Origin: an uncultured Alphaproteobacteria bacterium
Lineage (GTDB): Bacteria; Pseudomonadota; Alphaproteobacteria; Caulobacterales; Caulobacteraceae
Length of the DNA stretch: 12,422 nucleotides
NCBI GenBank assembly: GCA_903928755.1
Contig: CAIYSH010000269.1
Span: 1-12,422 of the forward strand
Reading direction: 5' to 3'
Positions 1 to 7,141 of the stretch are shown here, piece by piece (the stretch's first letter is position 1; each line of letters starts with the position of its first letter). The notes below the pieces were generated by a model. The model was given only the letters and a program-made list of their open reading frames with translations, had not been told where the DNA came from and made no database searches. The translations under genes were made by a program, and so were the position numbers.

Positions 1-280
1 CGCAGGCCCCGCCCCGCTCCGAAGCCAGACGTCCGAACGACCTGGCCGCCTCATACCAGCGCGCGCCGTCTCCGGGGTCGTCCTCCCGGGATCTGGCGCT
101 GCCGAACACGACAATGGTCGACTCGATTTCCGCCGCTCTCAGGGTCTGTTCAGGCTTCTCGTATTCCAGGTGAAACCGGACGCCGCGCAGGGCGTCACTG
201 AGCAGGAAATCCTGATCCAGAGCCGCCAACCGGTAGGTGGGGGATGCAGCCGGGTCGGAGGTCGGAGGCGTGGAGCTCAT
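1..280 (-). CDS. LOG family protein (TIGR00730-like Rossmann fold), N-terminal part, runs off the left edge
   Basis: Reading the minus strand from an ATG at 280 gives an open frame of 93 codons to the window edge. After a Pro/Ser/Thr-rich start (residues 1-15) comes a stretch with FLLSDALRGVRFHLEYEKPE (about 24-43), then STIVVFGSAR (about 54-63) and ARWYEAARSFGRLASERGG. This is the N-terminal pattern of the long alphaproteobacterial LOG/lysine-decarboxylase-like proteins. Relatives of that family include cytokinin riboside 5'-monophosphate phosphoribohydrolases, which release free base from a nucleoside monophosphate. The diagnostic PGGxGTxxE motif lies outside the window, so catalysis cannot be confirmed. 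The VFGSAR stretch is the first strand and nucleotide-binding loop of the Rossmann fold. An in-frame ATG at 331 would add 17 codons, but the family-like sequence starts after 280 and a weak GGGA lies upstream of that start. The gene is separated from the SDR by about 140 bp. Family assignment is good; substrate is unknown. Confidence 0.75.
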   Translation of the reverse strand, partial: MSSTPPTSDPAASPTYRLAALDQDFLLSDALRGVRFHLEYEKPEQTLRAAEIESTIVVFGSARSREDDPGDGARWYEAARSFGRLASERGGAC

Positions 281-419
281 ACTGGATGTCCCGATGCATC
301 GATTGCGGCCATGTCTGATGCCCAAAGCCATGAACTGCAGCAGCTTTCGGACGAACCTCATCCGGGCCGGTCTGGAACCGACGCACCATTTACAGGCGCG
401 CCGGTCATGGCATTGGTCT
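281..419. other. Short intergenic gap between SDR and LOG genes
   Basis: This 139-bp stretch holds the end of the SDR transcript and whatever leads into the LOG gene. I see no T-tailed hairpin, no convincing -35/-10 pair and no RNA gene. Open frames through it in other registers have no recognisable protein sequence. Confidence 0.4.
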
Positions 420-1238
420 CTAGATCAGCTCGGTTGGCACCAGGCCCAGTTCCTTGAGCATGGGCTCGGCATAGTCGATACGGCCGGTCATGGTTTTCGG
501 ATCGGCCTTGGCCAGTTGATAGACCGCCTCGGCGATATATTCGATCGGTTGAACGCGATCCTTCGAGGCCTCGTTGATCAGACCATGCACGGCCACACCG
601 GGGGTGTCCACAAGTCCGGGCGACACCACATTGACCGCAACCCCATCAGCCTGAACCTCGGATGCAAGCCCGGTCGTGAAGCGCTCAAGGGCTGCCTTGC
701 ACAGGCCATAGACCGTGCCGCCGCGGAAGGGACCATAGGGCTGTTTGGGGTGAAGACCTGCGGGCGATGAAATATTGACGATGGAGCCGGATTTACGCGC
801 AATCATGCCTGGCAGGACAAGCTGGGCCAGATGGAAGGGGGCATAGACCTGAACCTCCATCATCAGCTTGAAGCGCTTCTCGGTGAACTCGACCACCGGC
901 ATGAAATAGGTGATGGCCGCATTGTTGATCAGGATGTCGATCGGGCCAAAAGCCGCTTCGGCTTCTTCCACCAATCTCTCACGCTCGATGGCCTGGGCCA
1001 GGTCGGCCTTGATCAGCACGGCTTCGCCGCCGGCAGCCTTGATGCGCTCTACCGTGTCGGCGAGGGTCCCGGGCAGGCGGCTTTCACCGTCAGCGGCCGT
1101 GCGGGCCGAAACCACGACCTTGGCACCTTCCATGGCCAGACGGGCCGCAATGGCCTCGCCAATGCCGCGACTGGCGCCGGTGACGAGAGCGACCTTGCCC
1201 TTCAGGGTTCCATTGGGATTGATGACCGGCTTTGACAT
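420..1238 (-). CDS. Short-chain dehydrogenase/reductase (SDR), 272 aa
   Basis: This is a cytosolic NAD(P)(H)-dependent oxidoreductase of the classical SDR superfamily; the substrate cannot be read from sequence. The cofactor-binding TGASRGIG motif is at residues 20-27, the NNAA motif at 105-108, and the catalytic YxxxK at Tyr177/Lys181. NISS at 155-158 supplies the presumed catalytic serine. An Arg at 46 after the second strand hints at NADP preference. Two departures from the classical plan are visible. The spacing from NISS to YxxxK is about 20 residues, longer than the usual 12-13, because of an insert near 162-175 (HPKQPYGPFRGG). The position normally held by the catalytic Asn (VNxxGP) reads VQVYAP, with Gln130. 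A GGGAGG sequence lies about 11 nt upstream of the ATG. It follows the GST gene by 94 bp on the same strand and could share its transcript. Family is certain, function unknown. Confidence 0.93.
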   Translation of the reverse strand: MSKPVINPNGTLKGKVALVTGASRGIGEAIAARLAMEGAKVVVSARTAADGESRLPGTLADTVERIKAAGGEAVLIKADLAQAIERERLVEEAEAAFGPIDILINNAAITYFMPVVEFTEKRFKLMMEVQVYAPFHLAQLVLPGMIARKSGSIVNISSPAGLHPKQPYGPFRGGTVYGLCKAALERFTTGLASEVQADGVAVNVVSPGLVDTPGVAVHGLINEASKDRVQPIEYIAEAVYQLAKADPKTMTGRIDYAEPMLKELGLVPTELI

Positions 1239-1303
1239 GAAATTCGCGCCCTCCCAGGCAATTTATGTGGTTTGGAGACAATCTGAAGAACCTCGCGCCG
1301 ATA

Positions 1304-1330
1304 AGGCTCAGAGGCAAGCCTGACGTGTCA
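1304..1330 (-). terminator. Weak hairpins after the GST gene
   Basis: Just downstream of the GST stop codon the minus strand contains TGAC-AC-GTCA (1321-1330) and an AGGCT/AGCCT stem with an 8-nt loop (1304-1321). They overlap by one base. Neither is followed by a T-run, so at most this is a weak or factor-dependent stop, or chance. Confidence 0.2.
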
Positions 1331-1332
1331 GC

Positions 1333-1992
1333 CTATTTTGTCACCTGCCCGATCGCAGCCTCGAAAACGGCCCATTGGGCCGCAAATGCCCGCTGGTAGG
1401 CCGGTCTGGCCTCGCATCGGGAAAGATAGTCCATAAGGTCTGGAAATGGCTCAAGCAGGCCTGAAGACTTCAGCCGGATCACGACCGAGGCCATCATCAG
1501 ATCGCCAGCACTGAAGTCTCCATCCAGCCAGTCCTGGCCTTGGAGGGCATTGGAAAGCTGTTGCAGCCGAAGGGTGACCCGCTCTTCCACGAACGGCAGG
1601 CGCGCGGCGTACCAGGACTGGGACATTTCGAGGAGGCGGGCATTGGCCAGCTCCAGGATCGGCGGTTCCACCGAATTGAGGGCAGCAAACAGCCATGAGA
1701 CGGCCCGGCCTCGGGCCCGGGTTTCTCCGGGCATCAGCCCTTCAAACCGGTCGGCAATGTGCTGCACGATCGCGCCGCTCTCGAACAGGACGACTTCGCC
1801 GTCTTCGTAGGTCGGGATCTGACCGAAGGGTTGAAGGGCCAGATGGGACGTTTCCTTCATGGCCTCGAAGGACAGTAAACGAACCTCATAGGGCTGACCG
1901 ACTTCCTCGAGAGCCCAGCGGACACGCATGTCACGCGCCAATCCGCGCCCCCGGTCAGGAGATTGCTCGAAAGCCGATATGACAATGTCCAT
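1333..1992 (-). CDS. Glutathione S-transferase family protein, 219 aa
   Basis: The length and two-domain plan fit cytosolic bacterial glutathione S-transferases. The N-terminal thioredoxin-like domain (about 1-83) contains FGQIPTYEDGEVVLFESGAI, with the conserved cis-Pro at 60 and the Glu71-Ser72 pair that contacts the gamma-glutamyl part of glutathione. The helical C-terminal domain (about 90-215) has DWLDGDFSAGDLMMA, whose Ser161-x-x-Asp164 is the N-capping box typical of the fold. The first loop (SAFEQSPDRGRG) offers only serines as possible thiol-activating residues, with no clear Tyr or Cys, so catalytic class is uncertain. The start at 1992 is preceded by an AGGA about 8 nt upstream. 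It lies 65 bp after alaS and 94 bp before the SDR on the same strand, so read-through from alaS is possible. The likely role is conjugation or detoxification of electrophiles, inferred from family only. Confidence 0.92.
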   Translation of the reverse strand: MDIVISAFEQSPDRGRGLARDMRVRWALEEVGQPYEVRLLSFEAMKETSHLALQPFGQIPTYEDGEVVLFESGAIVQHIADRFEGLMPGETRARGRAVSWLFAALNSVEPPILELANARLLEMSQSWYAARLPFVEERVTLRLQQLSNALQGQDWLDGDFSAGDLMMASVVIRLKSSGLLEPFPDLMDYLSRCEARPAYQRAFAAQWAVFEAAIGQVTK

Positions 1993-2057
1993 GATCGATC
2001 CTGCTCCGCACCCACACGCCTCGGGGATCGAAGATCAGCGCAAAGTGCTCGGGTCGG

Positions 2058-4700
2058 CTAGCCCTTGATCAGGGCCTTGGCTGCGGCCATGCCTTCTGCC
2101 GCAGCCGCACCATCTGGTGCCCCGCCCTGGGCAAAGTCTGGCCGACCGCCCGCGCCCTGCCCGCCAAGGGCCAGAACTGCAGACTTGCAGATCTCGACCG
2201 CATTGTTTGCGGTCAGGGCCGTGCCGGTCACCGCCACAGTCACGGCAGCCTTGCCGTCAGCCGTTCCGACCAGGATGATCACACCGTCAGGAAGCTGCTT
2301 CTTGAACTCTTCGGCAATCGGGCGAAGCTCCTTGCCACCGACACCGTCCATGATCCGGGCCAGCACCCTGGTTCCGACGATGTCCTCGACTTCGGACGCA
2401 CCGCCACCCGAGCCGCCACCGCCCATGGCCAATTGGCGTTTGGCCTCGCCGAGCTCTTTCTCAAGCTTGCGACGCTGGGCTTCGAGGCCTTCGACACGGG
2501 CCAGCACTTCTGAAACCGGGGTCTTGAACTGATCGGCCAGGGCTTTGGAAACGGACGCCTGATCGTTGAGATACCGGCGGGCGGCCTCACCTGTCAGCGC
2601 CTCGATCCGACGAACCCCCGCCGCGACGCCGCCTTCTGAAACGATCTTGAACAGGGCAATATCCCCTGTGCGCGCCACATGGGTGCCACCGCACAGTTCC
2701 ACGGAATAGGCACCTTCACCCTTCAGGGCCTGCCCCAGAGTCAGCACCCGGACGACATCCCCATATTTTTCGCCGAACAGGGCCATGGCACCGGCGGCGA
2801 TGGCGTCCTGTGGGGCCATCTCCTCAGTCCTTGCCGCAATGTTCTGACGGACGACGGCGTTGACCTCAGTCTCGATGGCGTCGATTTCAGCCGGAGTCAG
2901 GGGCCCGCCGTGGCTGAAGTCGAAACGAAGACGCTCGCCATCAACCATCTGACCCTTCTGGGCCACATGAGGGCCAAGCACATGGCTCAAGGCGGCATGC
3001 AGAAGATGCGCACCGGAGTGGTTGGCGCGGGTTGTCAGGCGTCGTCCGGCGTCAACAGCCAGTCGGGCCTGCACACCCGGCGCAAGCTCGCCATCGAGGA
3101 TCTCGACCTCGTGAACGATCAGGTCTCCGGCCTGCTTCTGGGTATCAAGGATCCGACCCCGGCCGCCATCCCATTCAACCTCGCCGGTATCGCCCGCCTG
3201 GCCGCCGCTCTCCGCATAGAAGGGCGTGCGATCGAACACGGCAAAGACGGTCTCACCGGCCCTGGCAGAAGACACCTCGACGCCTTCGAAGACCAGGCTG
3301 AGCAGACCGCCGGTGGCTTCCACAAGGTCGTAGCCGAGGAATTCACTGGCTCCGAGGCGCTCGCGAATGGCGAACCATTCTGCGGCCGAGGCGGCCTGGC
3401 CTGAGCCTGTCCAGGCTTCGCGGGCCTGGTCCTTCTGGCGCTTCATGGCGACGTCGAAGCCATCAAGGTCGACTGTAATGCCTTTGTTGCGCAGGGCGTC
3501 CTGGGTCAGGTCCAGGGGAAAGCCGTAGGTGTCATAGAGCTTGAAGGCGGTTTCGCCGGGCAACTGGTCACCATCACCCATACTGGCCGTCGCTTCGTCG
3601 AGCAGGATCATTCCCCGCCCGAGCGTACGACGGAACCGCTCTTCTTCCTGACGCAGGGTTTCGACAATCATCGGTTCTGCCCGGCGCAGTTCCGGATAGG
3701 CCTCACCCATTTCTGCGACCAGAACAGGAGCCAGCCTGTGCATAAGCGGTGCTTCTGCACCCAGAATGTGCGCATGGCGCATGGCCCGACGCATGATCCG
3801 CCGGAGCACATATCCGCGGCCTTCGTTGGACGGAGAGACGCCGTCAGCGATCAGGAAACTGGTTGAGCGCAGATGGTCTGCAATGACCCGATGGGAGGCG
3901 ATCTCTCCACTGGGCCCGACCAGATCCCGGGATGCAGCAATCAGGGTGCGGAAAAGGTCTATGTCGTAATTGTTGTGAACGCCCTGCAGGACGGCCGCAA
4001 TACGCTCCAGCCCCATGCCGGTGTCGATCTGGGGCTTGGGCAGGGGCTTGCGGCTACCATCCGCAAACTGCTCGAACTGCATGAAGACCAGATTCCAGAT
4101 CTCCACGAACCGGTCGCCATCCTCATCGGGACTGCCGGGAGGGCCGCCGGGGATGTGGGCCCCGTGATCATAGAAGATTTCCGAACACGGACCGCAGGGC
4201 CCGGTGTCGCCCATGGACCAGAAATTATCACTGGTCGAAATCCGGATGATCTTCTCGTCCGGCAGGCCGGCAATCTTCTTCCAGAGCTCCGCTGCCTCGT
4301 CATCGGTGTGATAGACCGTGACGCAGAGCTTCTCCTTCGGAATCTTGAATTCCGTGGTCAGCAGGCGCCAGGCGTGTTCGATGGCACCCGCCTTGAAGTA
4401 GTCGCCAAAGGAGAAATTCCCGAGCATTTCAAAGAAGGTGTGGTGGCGCGCCGTGTAGCCGACGTTATCGAGGTCGTTGTGCTTGCCGCCAGCGCGAACC
4501 GATTTCTGCGAAGACGCAGCCCGGGGTGCCGGGGCGGTTTCAGCCCCCGTGAAGTAGTTCTTGAACGGCACCATGCCTGCATTGACGAACAGCAGGGTCG
4601 GGTCGTTCTGCGGCACGAGGGGCGCGGACGGAATGATCAGATGATCCTGGGCTTCGAAATAGCCCAGGAAGGACGACCGGATCTCTTTGAGGCTGGGCAT
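2058..4700 (-). CDS. alaS: Alanyl-tRNA synthetase (AlaRS), 880 aa
   Basis: This class II synthetase charges tRNA-Ala with alanine using ATP in the cytoplasm and hydrolyses mischarged Ser- and Gly-tRNA-Ala. The catalytic domain shows motif 2 (VRAGGKHNDLDNVGYTARHH, 68-87) and motif 3 (GRGYVLRRIMRRA, 294-306). The editing domain carries its zinc set: His561 and His565 (NHSGAH) with Cys670 and His674 (CGGTH). A short coiled coil (about 739-757) leads through a Gly/Ser-rich hinge (759-767) to the C-Ala domain, which ends with GGRPDFAQGG. Length is normal for the family. Residue 67 is Ser, in the SSQKSVRAGG stretch where most relatives I recall have Cys. The ATG at 4700 gives the expected MPSLKEIR start, although no good Shine-Dalgarno precedes it. 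It follows recA by 200 bp on the same strand, an arrangement familiar in alphaproteobacteria, with a stem-loop and probably its own promoter between them. Confidence 0.99.
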   Translation of the reverse strand: MPSLKEIRSSFLGYFEAQDHLIIPSAPLVPQNDPTLLFVNAGMVPFKNYFTGAETAPAPRAASSQKSVRAGGKHNDLDNVGYTARHHTFFEMLGNFSFGDYFKAGAIEHAWRLLTTEFKIPKEKLCVTVYHTDDEAAELWKKIAGLPDEKIIRISTSDNFWSMGDTGPCGPCSEIFYDHGAHIPGGPPGSPDEDGDRFVEIWNLVFMQFEQFADGSRKPLPKPQIDTGMGLERIAAVLQGVHNNYDIDLFRTLIAASRDLVGPSGEIASHRVIADHLRSTSFLIADGVSPSNEGRGYVLRRIMRRAMRHAHILGAEAPLMHRLAPVLVAEMGEAYPELRRAEPMIVETLRQEEERFRRTLGRGMILLDEATASMGDGDQLPGETAFKLYDTYGFPLDLTQDALRNKGITVDLDGFDVAMKRQKDQAREAWTGSGQAASAAEWFAIRERLGASEFLGYDLVEATGGLLSLVFEGVEVSSARAGETVFAVFDRTPFYAESGGQAGDTGEVEWDGGRGRILDTQKQAGDLIVHEVEILDGELAPGVQARLAVDAGRRLTTRANHSGAHLLHAALSHVLGPHVAQKGQMVDGERLRFDFSHGGPLTPAEIDAIETEVNAVVRQNIAARTEEMAPQDAIAAGAMALFGEKYGDVVRVLTLGQALKGEGAYSVELCGGTHVARTGDIALFKIVSEGGVAAGVRRIEALTGEAARRYLNDQASVSKALADQFKTPVSEVLARVEGLEAQRRKLEKELGEAKRQLAMGGGGSGGGASEVEDIVGTRVLARIMDGVGGKELRPIAEEFKKQLPDGVIILVGTADGKAAVTVAVTGTALTANNAVEICKSAVLALGGQGAGGRPDFAQGGAPDGAAAAEGMAAAKALIKG

Positions 4701-4726
4701 GGGATCAAGACACTTGCAGGCGGTGT

Positions 4727-4740
4727 CGCGCCAGGGCGCG
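4727..4740 (-). promoter_or_regulatory. GC-rich inverted repeat in the alaS leader
   Basis: CGCGCC-AG-GGCGCG is a perfect 6-bp inverted repeat with a 2-nt centre, located 27-40 bp upstream of the alaS ATG. E. coli AlaRS is known to bind a palindrome near its own promoter and repress itself. A comparable role here is only a possibility, and GC-rich DNA gives such repeats by chance. Confidence 0.25.
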
Positions 4741-4863
4741 GGAGGCGACCGTTTACGAAACTTGCCGCCCGCTCAAAAGGAAAAAACGCCAATTGGACCC
4801 GTCGACACCGAAACATTGCGGTGAAGGACCTGAGATCGGGCAGAATCCGCTGTAGAGGGCGGT

Positions 4864-4887
4864 CACCCCCGCACTCAGACGGGGGTG
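4864..4887 (-). terminator. Stem-loop 14 nt after the recA stop codon
   Basis: CACCCCCG and CGGGGGTG form a perfect 8-bp G/C-rich stem around an 8-nt loop, beginning 14 nt past the recA stop. No T-run follows on the minus strand. It is therefore not a standard intrinsic terminator; it may protect the recA mRNA 3' end, act as a partial terminator before alaS, or work with Rho. Confidence 0.5.
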
Positions 4888-4900
4888 TACCATCGAAATC

Positions 4901-5971
4901 CTAGTCGACGTCGTCCTCAGCCGTTGGGCCGACCAGAAGCTCTTCCTCAATCACGGCCTTGGCACCGCGAACCTGGGCCTCGATCTTGCCGGCGATATCG
5001 GGATTTTTCTTGAGGAACTCCCGGACATTGTCACGACCCTGGCCGATCCGCTGACTGTTCCACGAGAACCAGGATCCTGATTTCTCGATCACGCCAGCCT
5101 TGACGCCCAGATCGATGATCTCGCCCAGCTTTGAAATACCCTCGCCATACATGATGTCGAATTCGACTTCACGGAAGGGAGGGGCAACCTTGTTCTTGAC
5201 CACCTTGACCCGGACATTGTTGCCGACGATTTCATCGCGCAACTTGACCGAACCCGTGCGCCGGATGTCCAGGCGGACTGAAGCATAGAACTTGAGGGCA
5301 TTGCCCCCTGTCGTGGTTTCCGGGCTGCCATACATCACACCGATCTTCATGCGGATCTGGTTGATGAAGATGATCATGGTCTTGGTCTTGCTGACCGAAG
5401 CCGTAAGCTTGCGCAGGGCCTGGCTCATCAGGCGGGCCTGGAGCCCGGGCAGGCTGTCGCCCATTTCGCCTTCGATTTCAGCCCGCGGGGTCAGGGCCGC
5501 CACGGAGTCGATGACAATGATGTCAATGGCATTGGAGCGTACCAGGGTATCGGTAATTTCCAGGGCCTGCTCGCCCGTATCGGGCTGCGACACCAGAAGT
5601 TCATCGAGATTCACCCCCAGCTTGTGGGCATAGGCCGGGTCCAGGGCGTGTTCCGCATCGATGAAGGCCGCCGTGCCGCCAGACTTCTGGACCTCTGCCA
5701 CAACATGGAGGGCCAGGGTGGTCTTGCCGGAACTCTCCGGGCCATAGACTTCAATGATCCGCCCCTTGGGAAGACCACCAATGCCAAGCGCAATATCCAG
5801 GCCCAGAGAGCCAGTGGACACAGCCTCGACCTCCATGGTGGTCTTGTCGCCCAGTTTCATCACCGAGCCCTTGCCAAAGGCCCGATCAATCTGTGACAGC
5901 GCTGCCTCAAGGGCACGCTGCTTATCGCCATCTTCTTTTGCCACGAGCTTCAACGCCGATTGGTTCGCCAT
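4901..5971 (-). CDS. recA: Recombinase RecA, 356 aa
   Basis: RecA forms ATP-dependent filaments on single-stranded DNA, catalyses strand exchange in homologous recombination, and stimulates LexA self-cleavage in the SOS response. Visible features are an N-terminal oligomerisation segment (ALSQIDRAFGKGSVMKLG), Walker A GPESSGKT (77-84), the catalytic Glu107 in DAEHAL, Walker B IIVIDS (151-156), the ATP-sensing Gln205 in INQIR, loop 2 around GSPETTTGGNALKF, and an acidic C-terminal tail (AEDDVD). I chose the ATG at 5971, giving MANQSALKLVAKEDGDKQ, because AGAGGAAG precedes it with about 8 nt spacing and the length and N-terminus match Caulobacter-type RecA. An in-frame ATG at 6016 would add 15 residues with no homology to the family. 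A LexA box overlaps the predicted promoter, and alaS lies downstream. Confidence 0.99.
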   Translation of the reverse strand: MANQSALKLVAKEDGDKQRALEAALSQIDRAFGKGSVMKLGDKTTMEVEAVSTGSLGLDIALGIGGLPKGRIIEVYGPESSGKTTLALHVVAEVQKSGGTAAFIDAEHALDPAYAHKLGVNLDELLVSQPDTGEQALEITDTLVRSNAIDIIVIDSVAALTPRAEIEGEMGDSLPGLQARLMSQALRKLTASVSKTKTMIIFINQIRMKIGVMYGSPETTTGGNALKFYASVRLDIRRTGSVKLRDEIVGNNVRVKVVKNKVAPPFREVEFDIMYGEGISKLGEIIDLGVKAGVIEKSGSWFSWNSQRIGQGRDNVREFLKKNPDIAGKIEAQVRGAKAVIEEELLVGPTAEDDVD

Positions 5972-5993
5972 GATTGGGCTTCCTCTATCCCAT

Positions 5994-6041
5994 GATTCCG
6001 CAGGTCCGACCGGCAAAGCATGACCAGCCCCTTGCGGAATC
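5994..6041 (-). promoter_or_regulatory. Perfect 9-bp inverted repeat in the recA leader, one GANTC site per arm
   Basis: GATTCCGCA at 5994-6002 and TGCGGAATC at 6033-6041 are exact reverse complements 30 nt apart. The upstream arm lies next to the predicted recA transcription start and the other ends just before the Shine-Dalgarno region, so the leader RNA could fold into a hairpin. Each arm includes one GANTC site (5994-5998 and 6037-6041), the target of CcrM methylase in alphaproteobacteria. A short inner GGTC/GACC pairing (6003-6006 with 6022-6025) is also possible. The repeat itself is certain; any role is inferred. Confidence 0.5.
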
Positions 6042-6042
6042 C

Positions 6043-6071
6043 TTCGTACCGCATTTGTTCCATGTTCGCAA
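6043..6071 (-). promoter_or_regulatory. Predicted recA promoter
   Basis: On the minus strand TTGCGA (6071-6066) is followed after exactly 17 bp by TACGAA (6048-6043). These are a fair -35 and a weak -10 for the housekeeping sigma factor. The -35 lies inside the LexA operator, so bound LexA would block polymerase. The predicted start is near 6036, giving a leader of about 65 nt. Confidence 0.55.
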
Positions 6072-6078
6072 CATGTTC
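6057..6078 (-). promoter_or_regulatory. LexA (SOS) operator of recA
   Basis: GTTCGCAACATGTTC at 6064-6078 is an exact match to the alphaproteobacterial LexA box GTTC-N7-GTTC. A third GTTC at 6057-6060 precedes it. Read on the recA strand, GAACATG occurs twice, 11 bp apart, followed by another GAAC. The site is centred about 100 bp upstream of the recA start codon and covers the predicted -35. The motif is established knowledge; binding here is inferred with good confidence. Confidence 0.88.
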
Positions 6079-6145
6079 CAGACAGGGGGATACGACCGGT
6101 TATGTCGCACCCTTCAGGCGCGAGCCTGCCTGCATGGCAGACAGA

Positions 6146-7141
6146 TCAGGCAGACCTCATCCGCACGACAGTCCGGCCCCGGGTGAGGCGGTTTCGCATG
6201 TTTTCCATCACCCCTGGCAACTGGTCGAACGTCACGACTTCGGCAATCCGGTCCAGGTGCCGCGGGCGGTATTCTCCGGCCAGCTTGTTCCAGACAACTT
6301 CGCGAAGAGCCATCGGACTGTTGCCATTGATGCCGATCAGTCTTGCGCCCCTGAGGATGAAGGGCAGGACAGATGCGCCGAATTCAGCTCCGCCCGCATT
6401 GCCAAAGCTCGCGGCGACGCCTTCCGGTGCAAGGGTGCGCAGGATCCAGCCCAGCACCTCGCCGCCAACAGAGTCGACAGCACCGCCCCATCTGGCCGAG
6501 TCCATCGGCCGACTGCTGGGTACGGCAATGGCGGGGTCCAGGATCTCGGCGGCACCGAGTTCGCGAAGGTAGGCATGGGCTTCGGCCTTACCGGTCATGG
6601 CTGCGACGGAGTAACCCCGTCCGGAAAGGATATCGATGGCGACGCTGGCGACGCCGCCGGTCGCTCCGGTCACAATTACCGGGCCACCGGCAGGTGTCAG
6701 ACCATTGTGTTCCATCCAGTGGACTGAAAGCGCCGCCGTATAGCCGGCAACCCCAAGAACAGCGGCATCGAACAGACCAAGTCCCTCTGGAAGATGGAGC
6801 ACCATGTCCCCATCGATGCGTGCATACTCGGCATACCCACCGTCGCGATCGACCCCAAGACCGAACCCGTGGACAATGACCTGGTCACCTTCCTGGAAAC
6901 GTGAATCCTCAGATCGGGCTACGGTTCCGGTCAGGTCAATGCCACCGATCCTCGGATAATTGCGAATGATCCGGTTGATCCCGGCCGCGGCAAGGGCATC
7001 CTTGTAGTTCACACTGGTATAGGCCACCCGGATCAGGACATTGCCGGGGGACAGCTCATCCTCGGACAGGGTGACGAACCTGGCATCCGGGATTCCACCG
7101 GCTTCCGTCTCGAACAGGCGAAGCGCCTGAAATGTCTTCAT
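6146..7141 (-). CDS. acuI: YhdH/AcuI-family NADPH-dependent oxidoreductase (probable acryloyl-CoA reductase), 331 aa
   Basis: This is a zinc-free medium-chain dehydrogenase/reductase of the YhdH/YhfP/AcuI group. Characterised members reduce acryloyl-CoA to propionyl-CoA with NADPH, detoxifying acrylate; others are annotated as quinone oxidoreductases. The N-terminal GroES-like part has SVNYKDALAAAG (43-54) and the family pattern GGIDLTGTV (66-74) and GGYAEYARIDGD (101-112). The Rossmann nucleotide-binding motif is VTGATGGVAS (157-166). No structural zinc cysteine cluster is present. I chose the ATG at 7141 (MKTFQALRL) because GAGGAA lies 7 nt upstream and the length matches the family. An ATG at 7219 would add 26 residues unlike any family member. 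It is a lone gene about 130 bp upstream of the recA control region and 212 bp after the peroxidase. Family is secure; exact substrate is inferred. Confidence 0.88.
   Translation of the reverse strand: MKTFQALRLFETEAGGIPDARFVTLSEDELSPGNVLIRVAYTSVNYKDALAAAGINRIIRNYPRIGGIDLTGTVARSEDSRFQEGDQVIVHGFGLGVDRDGGYAEYARIDGDMVLHLPEGLGLFDAAVLGVAGYTAALSVHWMEHNGLTPAGGPVIVTGATGGVASVAIDILSGRGYSVAAMTGKAEAHAYLRELGAAEILDPAIAVPSSRPMDSARWGGAVDSVGGEVLGWILRTLAPEGVAASFGNAGGAEFGASVLPFILRGARLIGINGNSPMALREVVWNKLAGEYRPRHLDRIAEVVTFDQLPGVMENMRNRLTRGRTVVRMRSA

Noticed and set aside
2679..3404. Plus-strand open frame of about 241 codons within alaS
   Set aside because: It is antisense to the AlaRS editing domain, whose zinc residues are intact; no independent evidence.
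4781..4796. T6 run after CCAATTGG in the recA-alaS gap as a second recA terminator
   Set aside because: CCAATTGG is an uninterrupted palindrome with no loop, and the best extended stem is short and bulged; it may instead be promoter-related A/T sequence.
3873..4904. Long plus-strand open frame (about 343 codons) across alaS
   Set aside because: It is antisense to a certain alaS gene, shows no recognisable domain, and is the kind of mirror frame that high-GC codon bias creates.
5972..6016. Longer recA starting at ATG 6016
   Set aside because: The added 15 residues have no match to RecA N-termini, while the ATG at 5971 has a strong Shine-Dalgarno and gives the family length.
6020..6727. Plus-strand open frame of about 235 codons over the recA control region and the reductase
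   Set aside because: It is antisense to the YhdH/AcuI coding region and would run over the LexA box and recA promoter; its residues look like reverse-frame noise.
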